A stretch of 64,000 nucleotides of DNA from Pseudomonas sp. NC02 (lineage in GTDB: Bacteria; Pseudomonadota; Gammaproteobacteria; Pseudomonadales; Pseudomonadaceae), in the NCBI RefSeq assembly GCF_002874965.1, contig NZ_CP025624.1, positions 2,790,001 through 2,854,000 of the forward strand, read 5' to 3'. Made by a program: the position numbers and the translations under genes. Shown in pieces: positions 1 through 8,350 of the stretch. The number at the start of each line of letters is the position of its first letter. Position 1 is the first letter of the stretch. The notes under the pieces were generated by a model, which was not told the DNA's origin, did no database searches, and saw only the letters and a list, made by a program, of their open reading frames with translations.

Positions 1-411
1 CCTATTAAGCTTGTTCAGTGCCAATGTTTCCTGCGGGCTTAAAAGCACTAGGCGGTAATGTTGCTGAATGTAGGAAATAATCTCTTCGTCTGTGCAACCA
101 CTAGTAACAAGTCGGATCACTTCTTGTGCAAAAGCTCTTTGCGGCATCACATGCTCAATCAAGACTCTTTCACCACGCATCCTGGCATTATGCGCATCAA
201 TGCTGCATTCGGCATCTGAGCGTGTCTTCAAGCTATTGATATGGCGAAGGTTGGGATATTTCACGCGCTGACAAAGTATGTCGAGTATGCGCTCTACAGA
301 ATGGATTGCACCGCCGTTGTCAGTAAACCCAGCCTCGATTGCCTTATTCCGGGCGTCTATAAATAAACGCAGTGGAGGCAGAAGGGTGGGCGGGCTATAT
401 TTTCCTTGCAT
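1..411 (-). CDS. Partial hypothetical protein (N-terminal 137 residues)
   Basis: A reading frame opens at an ATG at 411 on the minus strand and stays open to the window edge, giving at least 137 residues; the C-terminus lies outside. The stretch is visibly AT-richer than the rest of the window, with codon choice unlike its neighbours. The protein starts MQGKYSPPTLLPPL and later contains GERVLIEHVMPQRAFAQEV and a Thr-Asp-Glu-Glu segment before a basic end. I recall uncharacterised nuclease-like proteins with a similar EHV(V/I)P motif, but I cannot assign a family. No domain is firmly recognised. The base composition suggests horizontal acquisition. Confidence 0.6.
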   Translation of the reverse strand, partial: MQGKYSPPTLLPPLRLFIDARNKAIEAGFTDNGGAIHSVERILDILCQRVKYPNLRHINSLKTRSDAECSIDAHNARMRGERVLIEHVMPQRAFAQEVIRLVTSGCTDEEIISYIQQHYRLVLLSPQETLALNKLNR

Positions 412-544
412 AGTTTATGGCTATCTCACTTGATTGAGTCAATCACGCTTACTGTCATGTCGCTATTGTTATTGGTTTTCCACTCAAGCGCTATCAAGCC
501 ATCAGCTCGGGTCTGATAGGAGCAATGATTCTTAGGGGAAAGCA
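412..544. other. AT-rich intergenic stretch
   Basis: About 130 bases between the start of the partial left-edge gene and the terminator serving the MFS gene. It should contain the promoter of the left-edge gene. I see no further coding potential. Confidence 0.4.
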
Positions 545-584
545 AAAAAGGGGATCTATTTGATTAAAAATAGATCCCCTTTTT
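545..584. terminator. Strong bidirectional rho-independent terminator
   Basis: A perfect 17-bp inverted repeat (545-561 against 568-584) with a six-base loop. The GGGGATCTATTT core is flanked by an A-run and a T-run, so it can terminate in both directions. It lies 18 bases beyond the stop of the minus-strand MFS gene and is the natural end of that transcript. Confidence 0.85.
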
Positions 585-602
585 CTATTTACACAGGTTT
601 TG

Positions 603-1829
603 TTAGGCAGGCTGGGCCGCCAGGCTATTACTCACCTTGCGCCCCAACACCAGCACCGTCACAAACCCGGCGCCCACCAACGCGGTCGACAAACTCAACA
701 GCACCGAAGTGCCCATCTTGTCGACAATCTGCCCGCCAAAGAACGAGCCGACGGCAATGATCACCTGGAACAACGCGACGAACAGCGGCATGCCACGTTC
801 CACATCCTTGGGCGCAACCACAAACATCCAGATACTCGCGCACGCCGGGAAGGCACCGAAAGCAAAGCCCCACAGTGCGATCAGCATCACGGCGCCGCTC
901 ATGCCGGTGGCGAAGTAGGGGAACAGGGCGGTGCTGGTGCCGATCATCAGGGCCACCAGCAACAAGGTATGGCGCACGCTGCGGTTGGCGGCGAAGCCGG
1001 CGAAGACGTTGCCCATTACGCCGGCCACGCCGTAGAGCAGCAGCAGGGAGCCGATGGTCGGGCCGTCGAAGCCGGAGCTGTTTTTGAAGAACGGCGCGAC
1101 GTAGGTGTACGCGGCAAAGTGCGCCAGGCCGATCAGCAATACGGCGATCAAGCCGACCCGGGCTTGTGGGTTGATGAACAGGGCCGGCAGGTCGGCGATG
1201 CGAATGGCTTTTTCCGGTTCGAGGCGGGGCAGCAGGAACATCTGCGCAAGCAATACCGGGATGCCCACCAGTGCGGTGACGAGGAAGGTCATGCGCCAGC
1301 CCATCAGGCCGCTCAGCCAGGTGCCCACGGGTACGCCGAGGACGGTGGCCAGGGTCACGCCCATCATGATGATCGAGGTGGCTTTCGCTACGCCCACGCC
1401 CTTGGGCGCCAGGCGGCCGCTGAGGGCGATGGCGGTGGCCCAGAAGCCGCCGATGCTGATGCCCAGCAGTACGCGGCCGAACAGCAGCAGGCTGAAGTCG
1501 CTGGCGTAGGCCACCACCATGTTGGCGATGATCATGATCAGGGTCAGGCCGATCAGCAGGTAGCGACGGTCCATGGCGCCAATGCCCACCGACAGCAACG
1601 GGGCGGCGAGGGCGGCCATGATGCCGGGCAGGGTGACCATCAGGCCGGCATGGCCGGCGCTGATGCCGAGATCGGCGGCGACGTCGTTGAGTACGCCTAC
1701 CGGCAGGAACTCGCTGGTGACCAGGGCGAAGGCGCCCACGGCAACGGAAAGAATCGCCAGCCACTGCTGCAGGACGGTTTGTTGATTATGTTCGGGGAGG
1801 CCGCTAGGGGCCCGGCTTGCGCTTGGCAT
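603..1829 (-). CDS. MFS efflux transporter, DHA1 family (NepI/AraJ-like)
   Basis: An inner-membrane proton-driven exporter of 408 residues, normal for 12-helix DHA1 carriers. The first helix carries the SEFLPVG signature (about residues 39-45), and a DRRYLL loop at about 87-92 matches the helix 2-3 motif of the NepI purine-ribonucleoside and AraJ sugar exporters. A GFWATA segment in helix 4 also recalls NepI. The gene is monocistronic and ends just before a strong hairpin terminator. The substrate cannot be read from sequence; purine nucleosides, sugars or drugs are all possible. Confidence 0.85.
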   Translation of the reverse strand: MPSASRAPSGLPEHNQQTVLQQWLAILSVAVGAFALVTSEFLPVGVLNDVAADLGISAGHAGLMVTLPGIMAALAAPLLSVGIGAMDRRYLLIGLTLIMIIANMVVAYASDFSLLLFGRVLLGISIGGFWATAIALSGRLAPKGVGVAKATSIIMMGVTLATVLGVPVGTWLSGLMGWRMTFLVTALVGIPVLLAQMFLLPRLEPEKAIRIADLPALFINPQARVGLIAVLLIGLAHFAAYTYVAPFFKNSSGFDGPTIGSLLLLYGVAGVMGNVFAGFAANRSVRHTLLLVALMIGTSTALFPYFATGMSGAVMLIALWGFAFGAFPACASIWMFVVAPKDVERGMPLFVALFQVIIAVGSFFGGQIVDKMGTSVLLSLSTALVGAGFVTVLVLGRKVSNSLAAQPA

Positions 1830-2149
1830 GGTGTTGGGTTCCGGGAGGAGATTTCGCCTGCGGACAGACGGGAGGGGGAAAAGTGGAGGTGATTATAGGA
1901 ATCGGTTTTGGTAAGCCAATAGGCGACTGGTTCGATAGTAATCATCAGTCTCGTTGATAAGACTGCCTGCGTAGAGCGTTCTCTTCCGTGTAGACCCTCG
2001 CGATTGCCCATGGCCCGACTCCGCGCGTAATCCGGCCCGATCCCGCGCGCCAGAAAAAATCCCCCGCTGCATCCTGAGCCTCGGCATGTCGGTTTTGCTG
2101 ACGTGCCGAAGCGTTTCAAGGCCGATCAAACAATAATAAAGAGGTGCTT
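1830..2149. other. Divergent intergenic region
   Basis: About 320 bases between the divergent MFS and serine-hydrolase genes. It must hold both promoters. A short minus-strand frame (about 1893-2129) has no recognisable motif and poor initiation context. The only clear element is the AAAGAGG ribosome site at 2138-2144. Confidence 0.5.
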
Positions 2150-3409
2150 ATGCCCGTGCTTCATCGCCCTTCATCCCCGGTTGAACGCAGCGCGCTTCAT
2201 GTGTTGGTGTGTGCGTCGACACTTGCGCTGTCGTTAACCGCCTGCGCGGCCACCCCGGATCCCGCGAAGCCTTATCCCCATGTACAGGAACCGATTGGCG
2301 ACGTGCAGGCCATCTATGACGGCAGGCTCAGCGAGGACTTGGCGGTCACTACCTTCCGTAATACCGACCGATTGTTCCCGACGCGCACGATCAAGGCGGG
2401 CGGCCATCCGTTTCCGTTACCCCGCAGCAGCCAGCCACTCGGGCCGGTTGCCTTTGACTACAAAGGCAAGCATTACAGCCTCGATGACTACGTGGCGATC
2501 AACCGGGTAACCGGGCTGTTGGTGCTCAAGGACGGCAAGATCGTCGATGAGCGTTATGAAAAAGGCAACACCGCCGACACCCGGTGGATGTCGATGTCGG
2601 TGGCCAAGTCCATCACCTCGACGCTGGTGGGCGCGGCGCTACAGGACGGCTCCATCAAGAGCCTGGATGACAAGGTCACCCGTTATTTACCCGCGTTGGC
2701 CGGTAGCGGTTACGACCAGGTCACCGTGCGCCAGATCCTGTCCATGCGCTCCGGGATCAAGTGGAACGAGCAATACACGGACCCTACCTCGGACGAGCGC
2801 CACTTGATCAAACTGCGTAGTGAACAAGTGCCCGGGTCGCTCCTCAAGTTCATGGCCAGCCTGCCCACTGCCGCGCCGCCTGGCACTCGCACCAACTACA
2901 GCACCGGTGAAACTCAAGTGTTGGGGCAACTGGTGAGCGCTGCGGTGGGCAAGCCACTGACGCAATACCTGAGCGAGAAGATCTGGGCGCCTTACGGCAT
3001 GCAAACCGATGCCAAGTGGTGGCTCGACGGCCTCAATGGCAATGAAGTGGGCGGCAGCGGTATCAGCGCGACGCTTGAGGATTACGGGCGTTTTGGGCAG
3101 TTCGTGCTTAGCGGTGGCAAGGCCGGTGGGCAGCAAGTGTTGCCTGAAGGCTGGTTGAGTTTTGCCAGCGCGACTACGGGTTCAGATGCGGCGTACGGTG
3201 ATTTTGCGTCCATGTGGTGGCCAGGTTGGACCGACGCTTCCAAAGCGGATAAAGCCTTTACGGCGGCCGGTACGTTTGGTCAGTACCTCTACATCAATCC
3301 GACCAGGAATGTGGTGATTGTGGTGTGGCAGGCGCAGACCAAACCCACGGGTGGCAAGGTGATCGACGATATGTTTGCCTTTGATGCGGTTGCCAAAGCG
3401 CTTCAGTAA
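2150..3409 (+). CDS. Serine hydrolase, beta-lactamase/EstB/NylB family, lipoprotein
   Basis: 419 residues. The ATG at 2150 is chosen over the GTG at 2144 because AAAGAGG (2138-2144) lies five bases upstream of it and overlaps the GTG. The N-terminus is a lipoprotein signal with lipobox L-T-A-C, giving lipidated Cys32, so the enzyme is probably anchored in the cell envelope. The SxxK motif of PF00144 is S150-V-A-K153 and the Tyr motif is N-Y250-S. The flanking MSMSVAKS is close to 6-aminohexanoate-dimer hydrolase (NylB) and EstB esterases rather than AmpC. The natural substrate (ester, amide or peptide) is unknown. A REPIN follows and no other gene is linked. Confidence 0.85.
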   Translation: MPVLHRPSSPVERSALHVLVCASTLALSLTACAATPDPAKPYPHVQEPIGDVQAIYDGRLSEDLAVTTFRNTDRLFPTRTIKAGGHPFPLPRSSQPLGPVAFDYKGKHYSLDDYVAINRVTGLLVLKDGKIVDERYEKGNTADTRWMSMSVAKSITSTLVGAALQDGSIKSLDDKVTRYLPALAGSGYDQVTVRQILSMRSGIKWNEQYTDPTSDERHLIKLRSEQVPGSLLKFMASLPTAAPPGTRTNYSTGETQVLGQLVSAAVGKPLTQYLSEKIWAPYGMQTDAKWWLDGLNGNEVGGSGISATLEDYGRFGQFVLSGGKAGGQQVLPEGWLSFASATTGSDAAYGDFASMWWPGWTDASKADKAFTAAGTFGQYLYINPTRNVVIVVWQAQTKPTGGKVIDDMFAFDAVAKALQ

Positions 3410-3420
3410 CCGCGAAGTAC

Positions 3421-3516
3421 CTGTGGCGAGGGAGCTTGCTCCCGCTGGGGCGCGCAGCGGCCCCAAAAAAATGGGCCTGCTGCGCAGTCCAGCGGGAGCA
3501 AGCTCCCTCGCCACAG
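3421..3516. repeat. REPIN, GCGAGGGAGCTTGCTCCC class
   Basis: An inverted pair of REP sequences: TGTGGCGAGGGAGCTTGCTC at the left and its complement at the right (ending 3516), with a GC-rich spacer that also partly pairs. It sits between the 3' end of the serine hydrolase gene and the 3' end of the AraC gene. Copies of the same class occur at 29292, 57818 and 63160. Confidence 0.9.
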
Positions 3517-3544
3517 GTGACGGGCTACTCAGGTAGTGTGTACC

Positions 3545-4354
3545 TCACATCGCCGCCCGCAATGAGCGCGGCGAAAGCCCATAATGTGACTTGAACCTCA
3601 CCGCAAACCTCGACGCCGACGCATACCCGCACGCACTGGAAATCTCCCCAATGGAATCCCTGGAGGTTTGCAGCTGTTGCAACGCCGCCCCCAGCCGAAC
3701 ATTTTCCAGGATGGCCCTGAAGCTCGCATCCTCATTGGCCAGCTGCCGACGCAACGTCGATTCCCCCAGATTCAGCTGCTGCGCGACCGTGGCAACGGTC
3801 CAGTCCCTGGACAGGTTGCTGCCGATCAACCGCTGCACGCGTTCACTCAAGGGGTCGTTGCGATCCATCAGCAACGGTCCCGCCTGGCCGGCCAGGCACA
3901 GGCAGAGCAACACGGCCTCGCCATAGTGGGTGCACAGGGCCGACGGGGCGCCGGTGCTCAGTGCGGTCAGCAATTGGTCCCAGGCTTGTCGGGTCTGTTT
4001 GTCCAGGCGTACGCACAGGTCGGCATGCATGCTGCCCTTGAACTGCGCGCCATACCGGGCAACGAAGTTACGCAACACCGGCACCGGAAACGACACCACG
4101 TCGGCGATGTAGTCACCCTGGGCACCGGGAAAATTGGTCACCCCAAGCTCGCGGCCCGCCGGCAGTAGAATCAGGTGCTGGGGGCCGGCGCGCATTTCGC
4201 GCTCATCCCACTGCATCAGTTTTTGCCCCTGGCGCACACGGCACAGGGCGGTCATGAAGACCGGCACGCGTTGCAGGGTATGGTGTTCTCGGGCCCTGAT
4301 CACGCAGCTTTCGATGATGCTTTCCCGGTGCCGCAGACCTTCGTGAACATCCAT
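3545..4354 (-). CDS. AraC family transcriptional regulator
   Basis: 269 residues from the ATG at 4354. An upstream in-frame extension is discounted because it would run into the preceding PEBP gene. The N-terminal ~150 residues look like an AraC_N-type effector domain. The C-terminal ~100 residues carry two helix-turn-helix units (VATVAQQLNLGESTLRRQL, then ISSACGYASASRFAVRFK), with the second ending in YGLSPRSLR, the family hallmark. It starts only five bases after the PEBP stop codon, so the two are probably co-transcribed. The ligand and targets are unknown. Confidence 0.85.
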   Translation of the reverse strand: MDVHEGLRHRESIIESCVIRAREHHTLQRVPVFMTALCRVRQGQKLMQWDEREMRAGPQHLILLPAGRELGVTNFPGAQGDYIADVVSFPVPVLRNFVARYGAQFKGSMHADLCVRLDKQTRQAWDQLLTALSTGAPSALCTHYGEAVLLCLCLAGQAGPLLMDRNDPLSERVQRLIGSNLSRDWTVATVAQQLNLGESTLRRQLANEDASFRAILENVRLGAALQQLQTSRDSIGEISSACGYASASRFAVRFKSHYGLSPRSLRAAM

Positions 4355-4359
4355 CGTGA

Positions 4360-4899
4360 CTAGCGTCCGTAAGGGGCCGTGATTGTGGCCTTGGCCAAGC
4401 TGTTGGCATTGAGCATGTAGCCGACCAGGGCGCCGCTGGATTGATTGTCGATCGGCAGGGTGTCGACTTTCAACGCCCACACGGTGAATTGATAGTGATG
4501 CGGTTTATCACCCACGGGCGGGCAGGCGCCGCCGAAGCCGGGTTGGCCGTAGTCCGTGCGGCCTTGCACTGCCCCGGCCGGCAGGTGGGTGCCCACATTG
4601 CTCGGCAGGCTGGAGACGGTGACAGGCAGGTTCACCACCGTCCAGTGCCACCAGCCGCTGCCGGTCGGGGCGTCGGGATCGTAGACGGTGATGGCGAAGC
4701 TTTTGGTGCCCGCCGGGGCGTTGGCCCAGGACAGGGCAGGGGAGGTGTTGCCGCCGCTGCAGCCGAAGCCGTTGAATTCCTGCAGGTGCGTCAGCGGGCG
4801 TTGGTCGGCAATGTCCGGGCTGTTGAGTGAGAAGCTGGCGGCGTGTCCGCTGGCGGCCATGATCAGGGTGATCGCGGGGGCAAGTGCTTTGAGTTTCAT
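4360..4899 (-). CDS. YbhB/YbcL family PEBP (Raf-kinase-inhibitor-like) protein, exported
   Basis: 179 residues from the ATG at 4899, chosen because it begins with a clean signal peptide (MKLKALAPAITLIMAASGHA, cleavage near residue 21); the longer in-frame start adds a non-signal arginine-rich tail. The phosphatidylethanolamine-binding fold is shown by DPDAPTGSGWWHW (about 74-86) and GACPP followed by HHYQFTVWAL. The protein is probably periplasmic. YbhB and YbcL bind small anionic ligands, but their physiological role is poorly defined. The AraC gene follows after five bases. Confidence 0.88.
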   Translation of the reverse strand: MKLKALAPAITLIMAASGHAASFSLNSPDIADQRPLTHLQEFNGFGCSGGNTSPALSWANAPAGTKSFAITVYDPDAPTGSGWWHWTVVNLPVTVSSLPSNVGTHLPAGAVQGRTDYGQPGFGGACPPVGDKPHHYQFTVWALKVDTLPIDNQSSGALVGYMLNANSLAKATITAPYGR

Positions 4900-5000
4900 T
4901 GCGGTGATGTCCAGGCGTGGTTTGAGCCTTGATCCTAAACAGCGCGTAGGCAGGGCACTGCGCCGAAGCGCTCGATGATTGTGCCGAAACGCTCTGCCCA

Positions 5001-5864
5001 CTAAGGCTGAGCCCTCAGCGTTCGGATGATGAACGCATGCAGGCTATTGACCGCCTTGGAACCGCGGGACGCCCGGCTACGCAGAATCGCAACCTCCATG
5101 GGCTCAATGCTGCCCAAACCGTGCTCGTCACCGAGTACCTGAAGCGAATCCTGCACGGTGCATTGGGTAATCGCGGCAATCGCGAGCCCGCCCTCGACGG
5201 CGGCCACCTGGCCGGCAAGGCTGGAGCTGTTGTACACCACCTTGAATTCGCGGCCTTGCTGGGTGAGTGCGTTCACCGCATACCGCCGGGCGAGGCTTGC
5301 GCTTTCGTAGACGGCGATGGGGATCGGGTCGCGCCGCCACAGTTCGAATTGCGGTGAACCTACCCATACCATGGGCTCCTTGAACAGGAAGGTGCCGCTT
5401 TGGGGCGAGTCCCGAGACACCAGCGCCAGGTCAAGATCGCCGCTGCGCAACTGTGGGATCAGCGTGGTCGACTGTTCACAGGTCAGTTCGATTTCCACAC
5501 CGGCGTAGCGCGGCGAATAGCGTTTGAGCAGCGGCGTGAGGTACCGGGCCGCGTAGTCTTCGGCAACGCCAAGGCGGATGCGCCCGGTCAGCTCTTCACC
5601 GTGAAACGCCGCCTGGGTTTCAGCGTGCAGGGCGAGCATGCGCCGGGCGTAGCTCAGCAGCGTCTGGCCATCGGCAGTCAGTTGCAGGTGCCTCGGGCCG
5701 CGACTCAAGAGCTGTCGTCCAAGGGCGGCTTCGAGTTTCTTCATCTGCATGCTGACGGCGGACTGCGAGCGGTTGACCTCGTGGGCGGCGCCAGACAACG
5801 AGCCGGCATCTACCACGGCCACAAAGCATTTGAGCCAATCGAGTTGCAAATCGCTGGCGGGCAT
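5001..5864 (-). CDS. LysR family regulator (divergent to LysE exporter)
   Basis: 287 residues: an N-terminal winged helix-turn-helix (about 8-66, with SLSGAAHEVNRSQSAVSMQMKKLEAALG) and a C-terminal substrate-binding domain. It is divergent from the LysE-type exporter starting at 5979, with 114 bases between them. This arrangement is typical of ArgP/LysG-like control, in which the regulator senses the exported amino acid and activates the exporter. The dyad at 5878-5892 in the shared promoter region is a candidate site. Inducer unknown. Confidence 0.88.
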   Translation of the reverse strand: MPASDLQLDWLKCFVAVVDAGSLSGAAHEVNRSQSAVSMQMKKLEAALGRQLLSRGPRHLQLTADGQTLLSYARRMLALHAETQAAFHGEELTGRIRLGVAEDYAARYLTPLLKRYSPRYAGVEIELTCEQSTTLIPQLRSGDLDLALVSRDSPQSGTFLFKEPMVWVGSPQFELWRRDPIPIAVYESASLARRYAVNALTQQGREFKVVYNSSSLAGQVAAVEGGLAIAAITQCTVQDSLQVLGDEHGLGSIEPMEVAILRSRASRGSKAVNSLHAFIIRTLRAQP

Positions 5865-5877
5865 CGCGCTGACCTCT

Positions 5878-5892
5878 ATTCGTTAATCGAAT
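5878..5892. promoter_or_regulatory. Candidate LysR box
   Basis: ATTCGTTAATCGAAT is a perfect five-base dyad with a five-base centre, fitting the T-N11-A pattern of LysR sites. It lies 14 bases upstream of the lysR start and about 87 bases upstream of the divergent lysE start. The position fits combined autoregulation and activation. The assignment is by pattern only. Confidence 0.45.
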
Positions 5893-5978
5893 GGCTAAGG
5901 CCTGAATTATGCGCTTTTCATGGACGCTTGTTCACCCGCAACATTCTGCCTTGAACCAACACCTTCTGGATCGGATCC

Positions 5979-6587
5979 ATGCCCTTTGATACCTGGTTGC
6001 TTTACCTGGTTACCTGCTTCGGCATCGCGGTGGTGCCAGGGCCCAATGCGTTATTGGCGCTGACCCACGGTGCGCTTCACGGCAGCCGCAAAACGCTGTT
6101 CACCATCAGTGGCGGCGTGCTCGGTTTTGCGATTGTGCTGGCGCTGTGTGCGTTGGGGTTGGGTGCGCTGATCCAGGCGTCGGCCAGCCTGTTCACGGCC
6201 TTGAAGGTGGCGGGTGGGCTGTACCTGATCTGGCTGGGCTTCGGGCTGTGGCGCGCGGCACCGGTCAGCCTTGAGGCGACCGGCACTACCAGCTCGCGGA
6301 GCTGGCCGCTGTTCCGCCAGGGGCTGGTATCGGCGATCTCAAACCCCAAGGCCTTGCTGCTGTTCACCGCGTTTATTCCACCGTTCCTGGACCCGCACCG
6401 GAGCATCATCGCGCAGACGCTCACCATCGCCCTGACCTACGCCGTGGTAGAATTCATCGTCGAGTACCTGGTGGCCAGCGCCGCGCACCGGGTACGGCCC
6501 TGGCTGGCGCGAACCGGGCGCCGATTCAATAAAGTCTGCGGCGGTTTTTTTGTGCTGTTCGGGTTGGCCCTGCCTATCCATGCCTGA
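5979..6587 (+). CDS. LysE/RhtB family amino-acid exporter
   Basis: 202 residues, the normal size for the six-helix LysE/RhtB/Rht family. The family signature VVPGPNALLALTHGALHG is at about residues 18-35, and ISNPKALLLFTAFIPPF lies in the middle loop. It is an inner-membrane exporter for amino acids or homoserine-lactone-like solutes. The gene is divergent from a LysR regulator and converges on the XRE-cupin gene, with 17 bases between the stops. Confidence 0.88.
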   Translation: MPFDTWLLYLVTCFGIAVVPGPNALLALTHGALHGSRKTLFTISGGVLGFAIVLALCALGLGALIQASASLFTALKVAGGLYLIWLGFGLWRAAPVSLEATGTTSSRSWPLFRQGLVSAISNPKALLLFTAFIPPFLDPHRSIIAQTLTIALTYAVVEFIVEYLVASAAHRVRPWLARTGRRFNKVCGGFFVLFGLALPIHA

Positions 6588-6604
6588 GGGCACATCCCCG
6601 CGGC

Positions 6605-7177
6605 TTAGGGATGTTCGATCACCATCACCGCCGTGGTATCCGCCTCAAGTGCTTCGAACACATGGGGCGCATTCGCCAGGTAGCTGATGTAGTCGCCGGC
6701 GTGCAGCAGCACAGGCGCACCGGCCGGGCCGATATTCGCGCTGCCGCTGCACAGCAGCACGTGCTCGACGGTGCCGGCAGGGTGGGGCTGCGACAGGCGC
6801 ACTTCGCCCGGCTGTACCTTGAGCCGGTAGATATCGCGACGCACGCCCGCCGGGCAATCCGCAAGCAGTGTGGCCGCGTAGTGGCCGGTTTCGGTATAGG
6901 TGGTCAGGCCCTCGTTGGCGCGAATTACCCGTAGGTGTTGCTGGGGTTGTTCGAAGAACCGCGTCACCTGCAAGCCCATCGCCGTGGCCAACGACCACAG
7001 GGTCTCGATGCTGGGGTTGCCGATGCCGGACTCCAGCTGGGACAAGGTCGACTTCGCCACGCCTGCGCGTTTTGCCAGTTCAGTCAATGAAAGCCCCGCA
7101 GCCTGGCGTTCGCGCTTGATCGACAGGGCCAGCAGATCGATTCGGCTTGGATTGAGATTGTTCGTTATGTCGGTCAT
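6605..7177 (-). CDS. XRE-cupin transcriptional regulator
   Basis: 190 residues. The N-terminal lambda-repressor-like helix-turn-helix (about 17-70) includes LSLTELAKRAGVAKSTLSQLESG. The C-terminal cupin (about 105-188) contains SQPHPAGTVEHVLLCSG. Proteins of this build sense small metabolites through the cupin and often control amino-acid export or catabolism. The neighbouring LysE genes on both sides (5979 and 8347) are plausible targets, though neither is adjacent in a promoter-sharing sense. Confidence 0.85.
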   Translation of the reverse strand: MTDITNNLNPSRIDLLALSIKRERQAAGLSLTELAKRAGVAKSTLSQLESGIGNPSIETLWSLATAMGLQVTRFFEQPQQHLRVIRANEGLTTYTETGHYAATLLADCPAGVRRDIYRLKVQPGEVRLSQPHPAGTVEHVLLCSGSANIGPAGAPVLLHAGDYISYLANAPHVFEALEADTTAVMVIEHP

Positions 7178-7486
7178 TTGTTCTTCAAATCATCCATAAA
7201 TGGGTTGACGCTTTGTCGCCGGGTGTTCAGCATAGCAATCATTCGTTCATTATAAAAACCGAGTGTCGAATGATCTGGTGCGTGTTCCACCTCTGCGACT
7301 ATTGGCCGTGGCTGCTCTGGCGGGCGCTCTCCTACGACCTTGAAGGGTGGCGCAGCCTGCTGGTGGCGACGCAGTTGGCGCAGCAACATTTCCGGGGGCT
7401 ATTCTGCGGGCCGCTATGATTCCTTTTCGCCATCCTTCGGGATCGGGCTATGATCGCCCAATCCGAACCAGACGCTCCCCAGACCT
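7178..7486. other. Intergenic region, no convincing gene
   Basis: About 310 bases upstream of both the XRE-cupin and the diguanylate cyclase genes. Two short frames exist (plus about 7213-7419; minus 7174-7389, whose stop overlaps the XRE start codon as ATGA), but neither has a recognisable motif or good ribosome site. It probably contains both divergent promoters. Confidence 0.4.
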
Positions 7487-8350
7487 ATGCCCGTTGACCT
7501 GCAAGCCCTCTATCCCAAACTGATCCACTTGATGCTGGATACGGTGTTCGTGGTCGACAGTGAAAATCAGATCGTGTTTGTGAGTGATGCCTGCGAAGCG
7601 CTGCTGGGGTACCGCGCCGAGGAGCTGACCGGCACCCTGATCACCCACTACATGCACCCTGAAGACCTGGCCCGCACCCGGGCGTCGATTGTGCGGGTCA
7701 TGAATGGCAAGCCCCACGTCGACTTCCGCAACCGCTATATCCGCAAGGATGGCAGTGTGGTGCACATTCTGTGGGCGGCCTTCTGGTCCGAGGAAGTGGG
7801 GGCGCGGATCGGTGTTGCGCGGGACGTAACCGCCCTGACGCAGGCGGAGGAAGAGCTGCGTTTCCTCGCCCATCACGACCCGTTGACGGCCCTCACCAAT
7901 CGCTCGCTGTTCAATGACCGGTTGGACGAGGCCCTGCAAGCCGCCCACCGCCACAAAAGTCCTCTGGCCTTGCTGTTTCTGGACGTGAATGACTTCAAGG
8001 CCATCAATGATGTGCACGGGCATGCCGTGGGCGACCGCGTGCTTTGCGTGATTGCACGACGGTTGGAAGGGTGTGTGCGTGAGAGCGACCTGGTGGCCCG
8101 GATGGGCGGGGATGAATTCACCGTGCTGCTGACGGATATTCAATCACCGGAAGCCGTGTCGGCCAAAGTGCAGCAGATAGTTGCGGTGATGACCCAGCCC
8201 CTGAGCGCTGAGTTTGGCGCGGTCAAGATGCCGTCCTGCAGTATCGGCGTAGCGTTTTACCCGGCGGATGGAGCAGATGCCGACAGCCTGCTCAGCCACG
8301 CGGATGGTGAGATGTACCGGGTTAAAAGGCAGCGGTTTGCAACCGATTAA
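7487..8350 (+). CDS. PAS-GGDEF diguanylate cyclase
   Basis: 287 residues. A PAS domain (about 10-118, with FVVDSENQIVFVSDACEALLGY and RNRYIRKDGSVVHILW) is followed by a GGDEF domain starting at FLAHHDPLTALTNR. The active site GGDEF is intact at 207-211. The product-inhibition site RxxD is present as R198-E-S-D201, exactly five residues upstream. It should therefore make cyclic di-GMP with feedback inhibition. No membrane segment is seen, so it is probably cytoplasmic. Its stop overlaps the stop of the convergent exporter gene within TTAA. Confidence 0.92.
   Translation: MPVDLQALYPKLIHLMLDTVFVVDSENQIVFVSDACEALLGYRAEELTGTLITHYMHPEDLARTRASIVRVMNGKPHVDFRNRYIRKDGSVVHILWAAFWSEEVGARIGVARDVTALTQAEEELRFLAHHDPLTALTNRSLFNDRLDEALQAAHRHKSPLALLFLDVNDFKAINDVHGHAVGDRVLCVIARRLEGCVRESDLVARMGGDEFTVLLTDIQSPEAVSAKVQQIVAVMTQPLSAEFGAVKMPSCSIGVAFYPADGADADSLLSHADGEMYRVKRQRFATD

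Noticed and set aside
1893..2129. 78-codon minus-strand frame upstream of the serine hydrolase
   Set aside because: Lies wholly in a divergent promoter region, Arg/Gly-rich composition typical of chance frames in GC-rich DNA.
7174..7389. Minus-strand 71-codon frame whose stop overlaps the XRE-cupin start as ATGA
   Set aside because: The overlap is attractive, but there is no ribosome site, no family resemblance and the frame covers what must be the promoter region.
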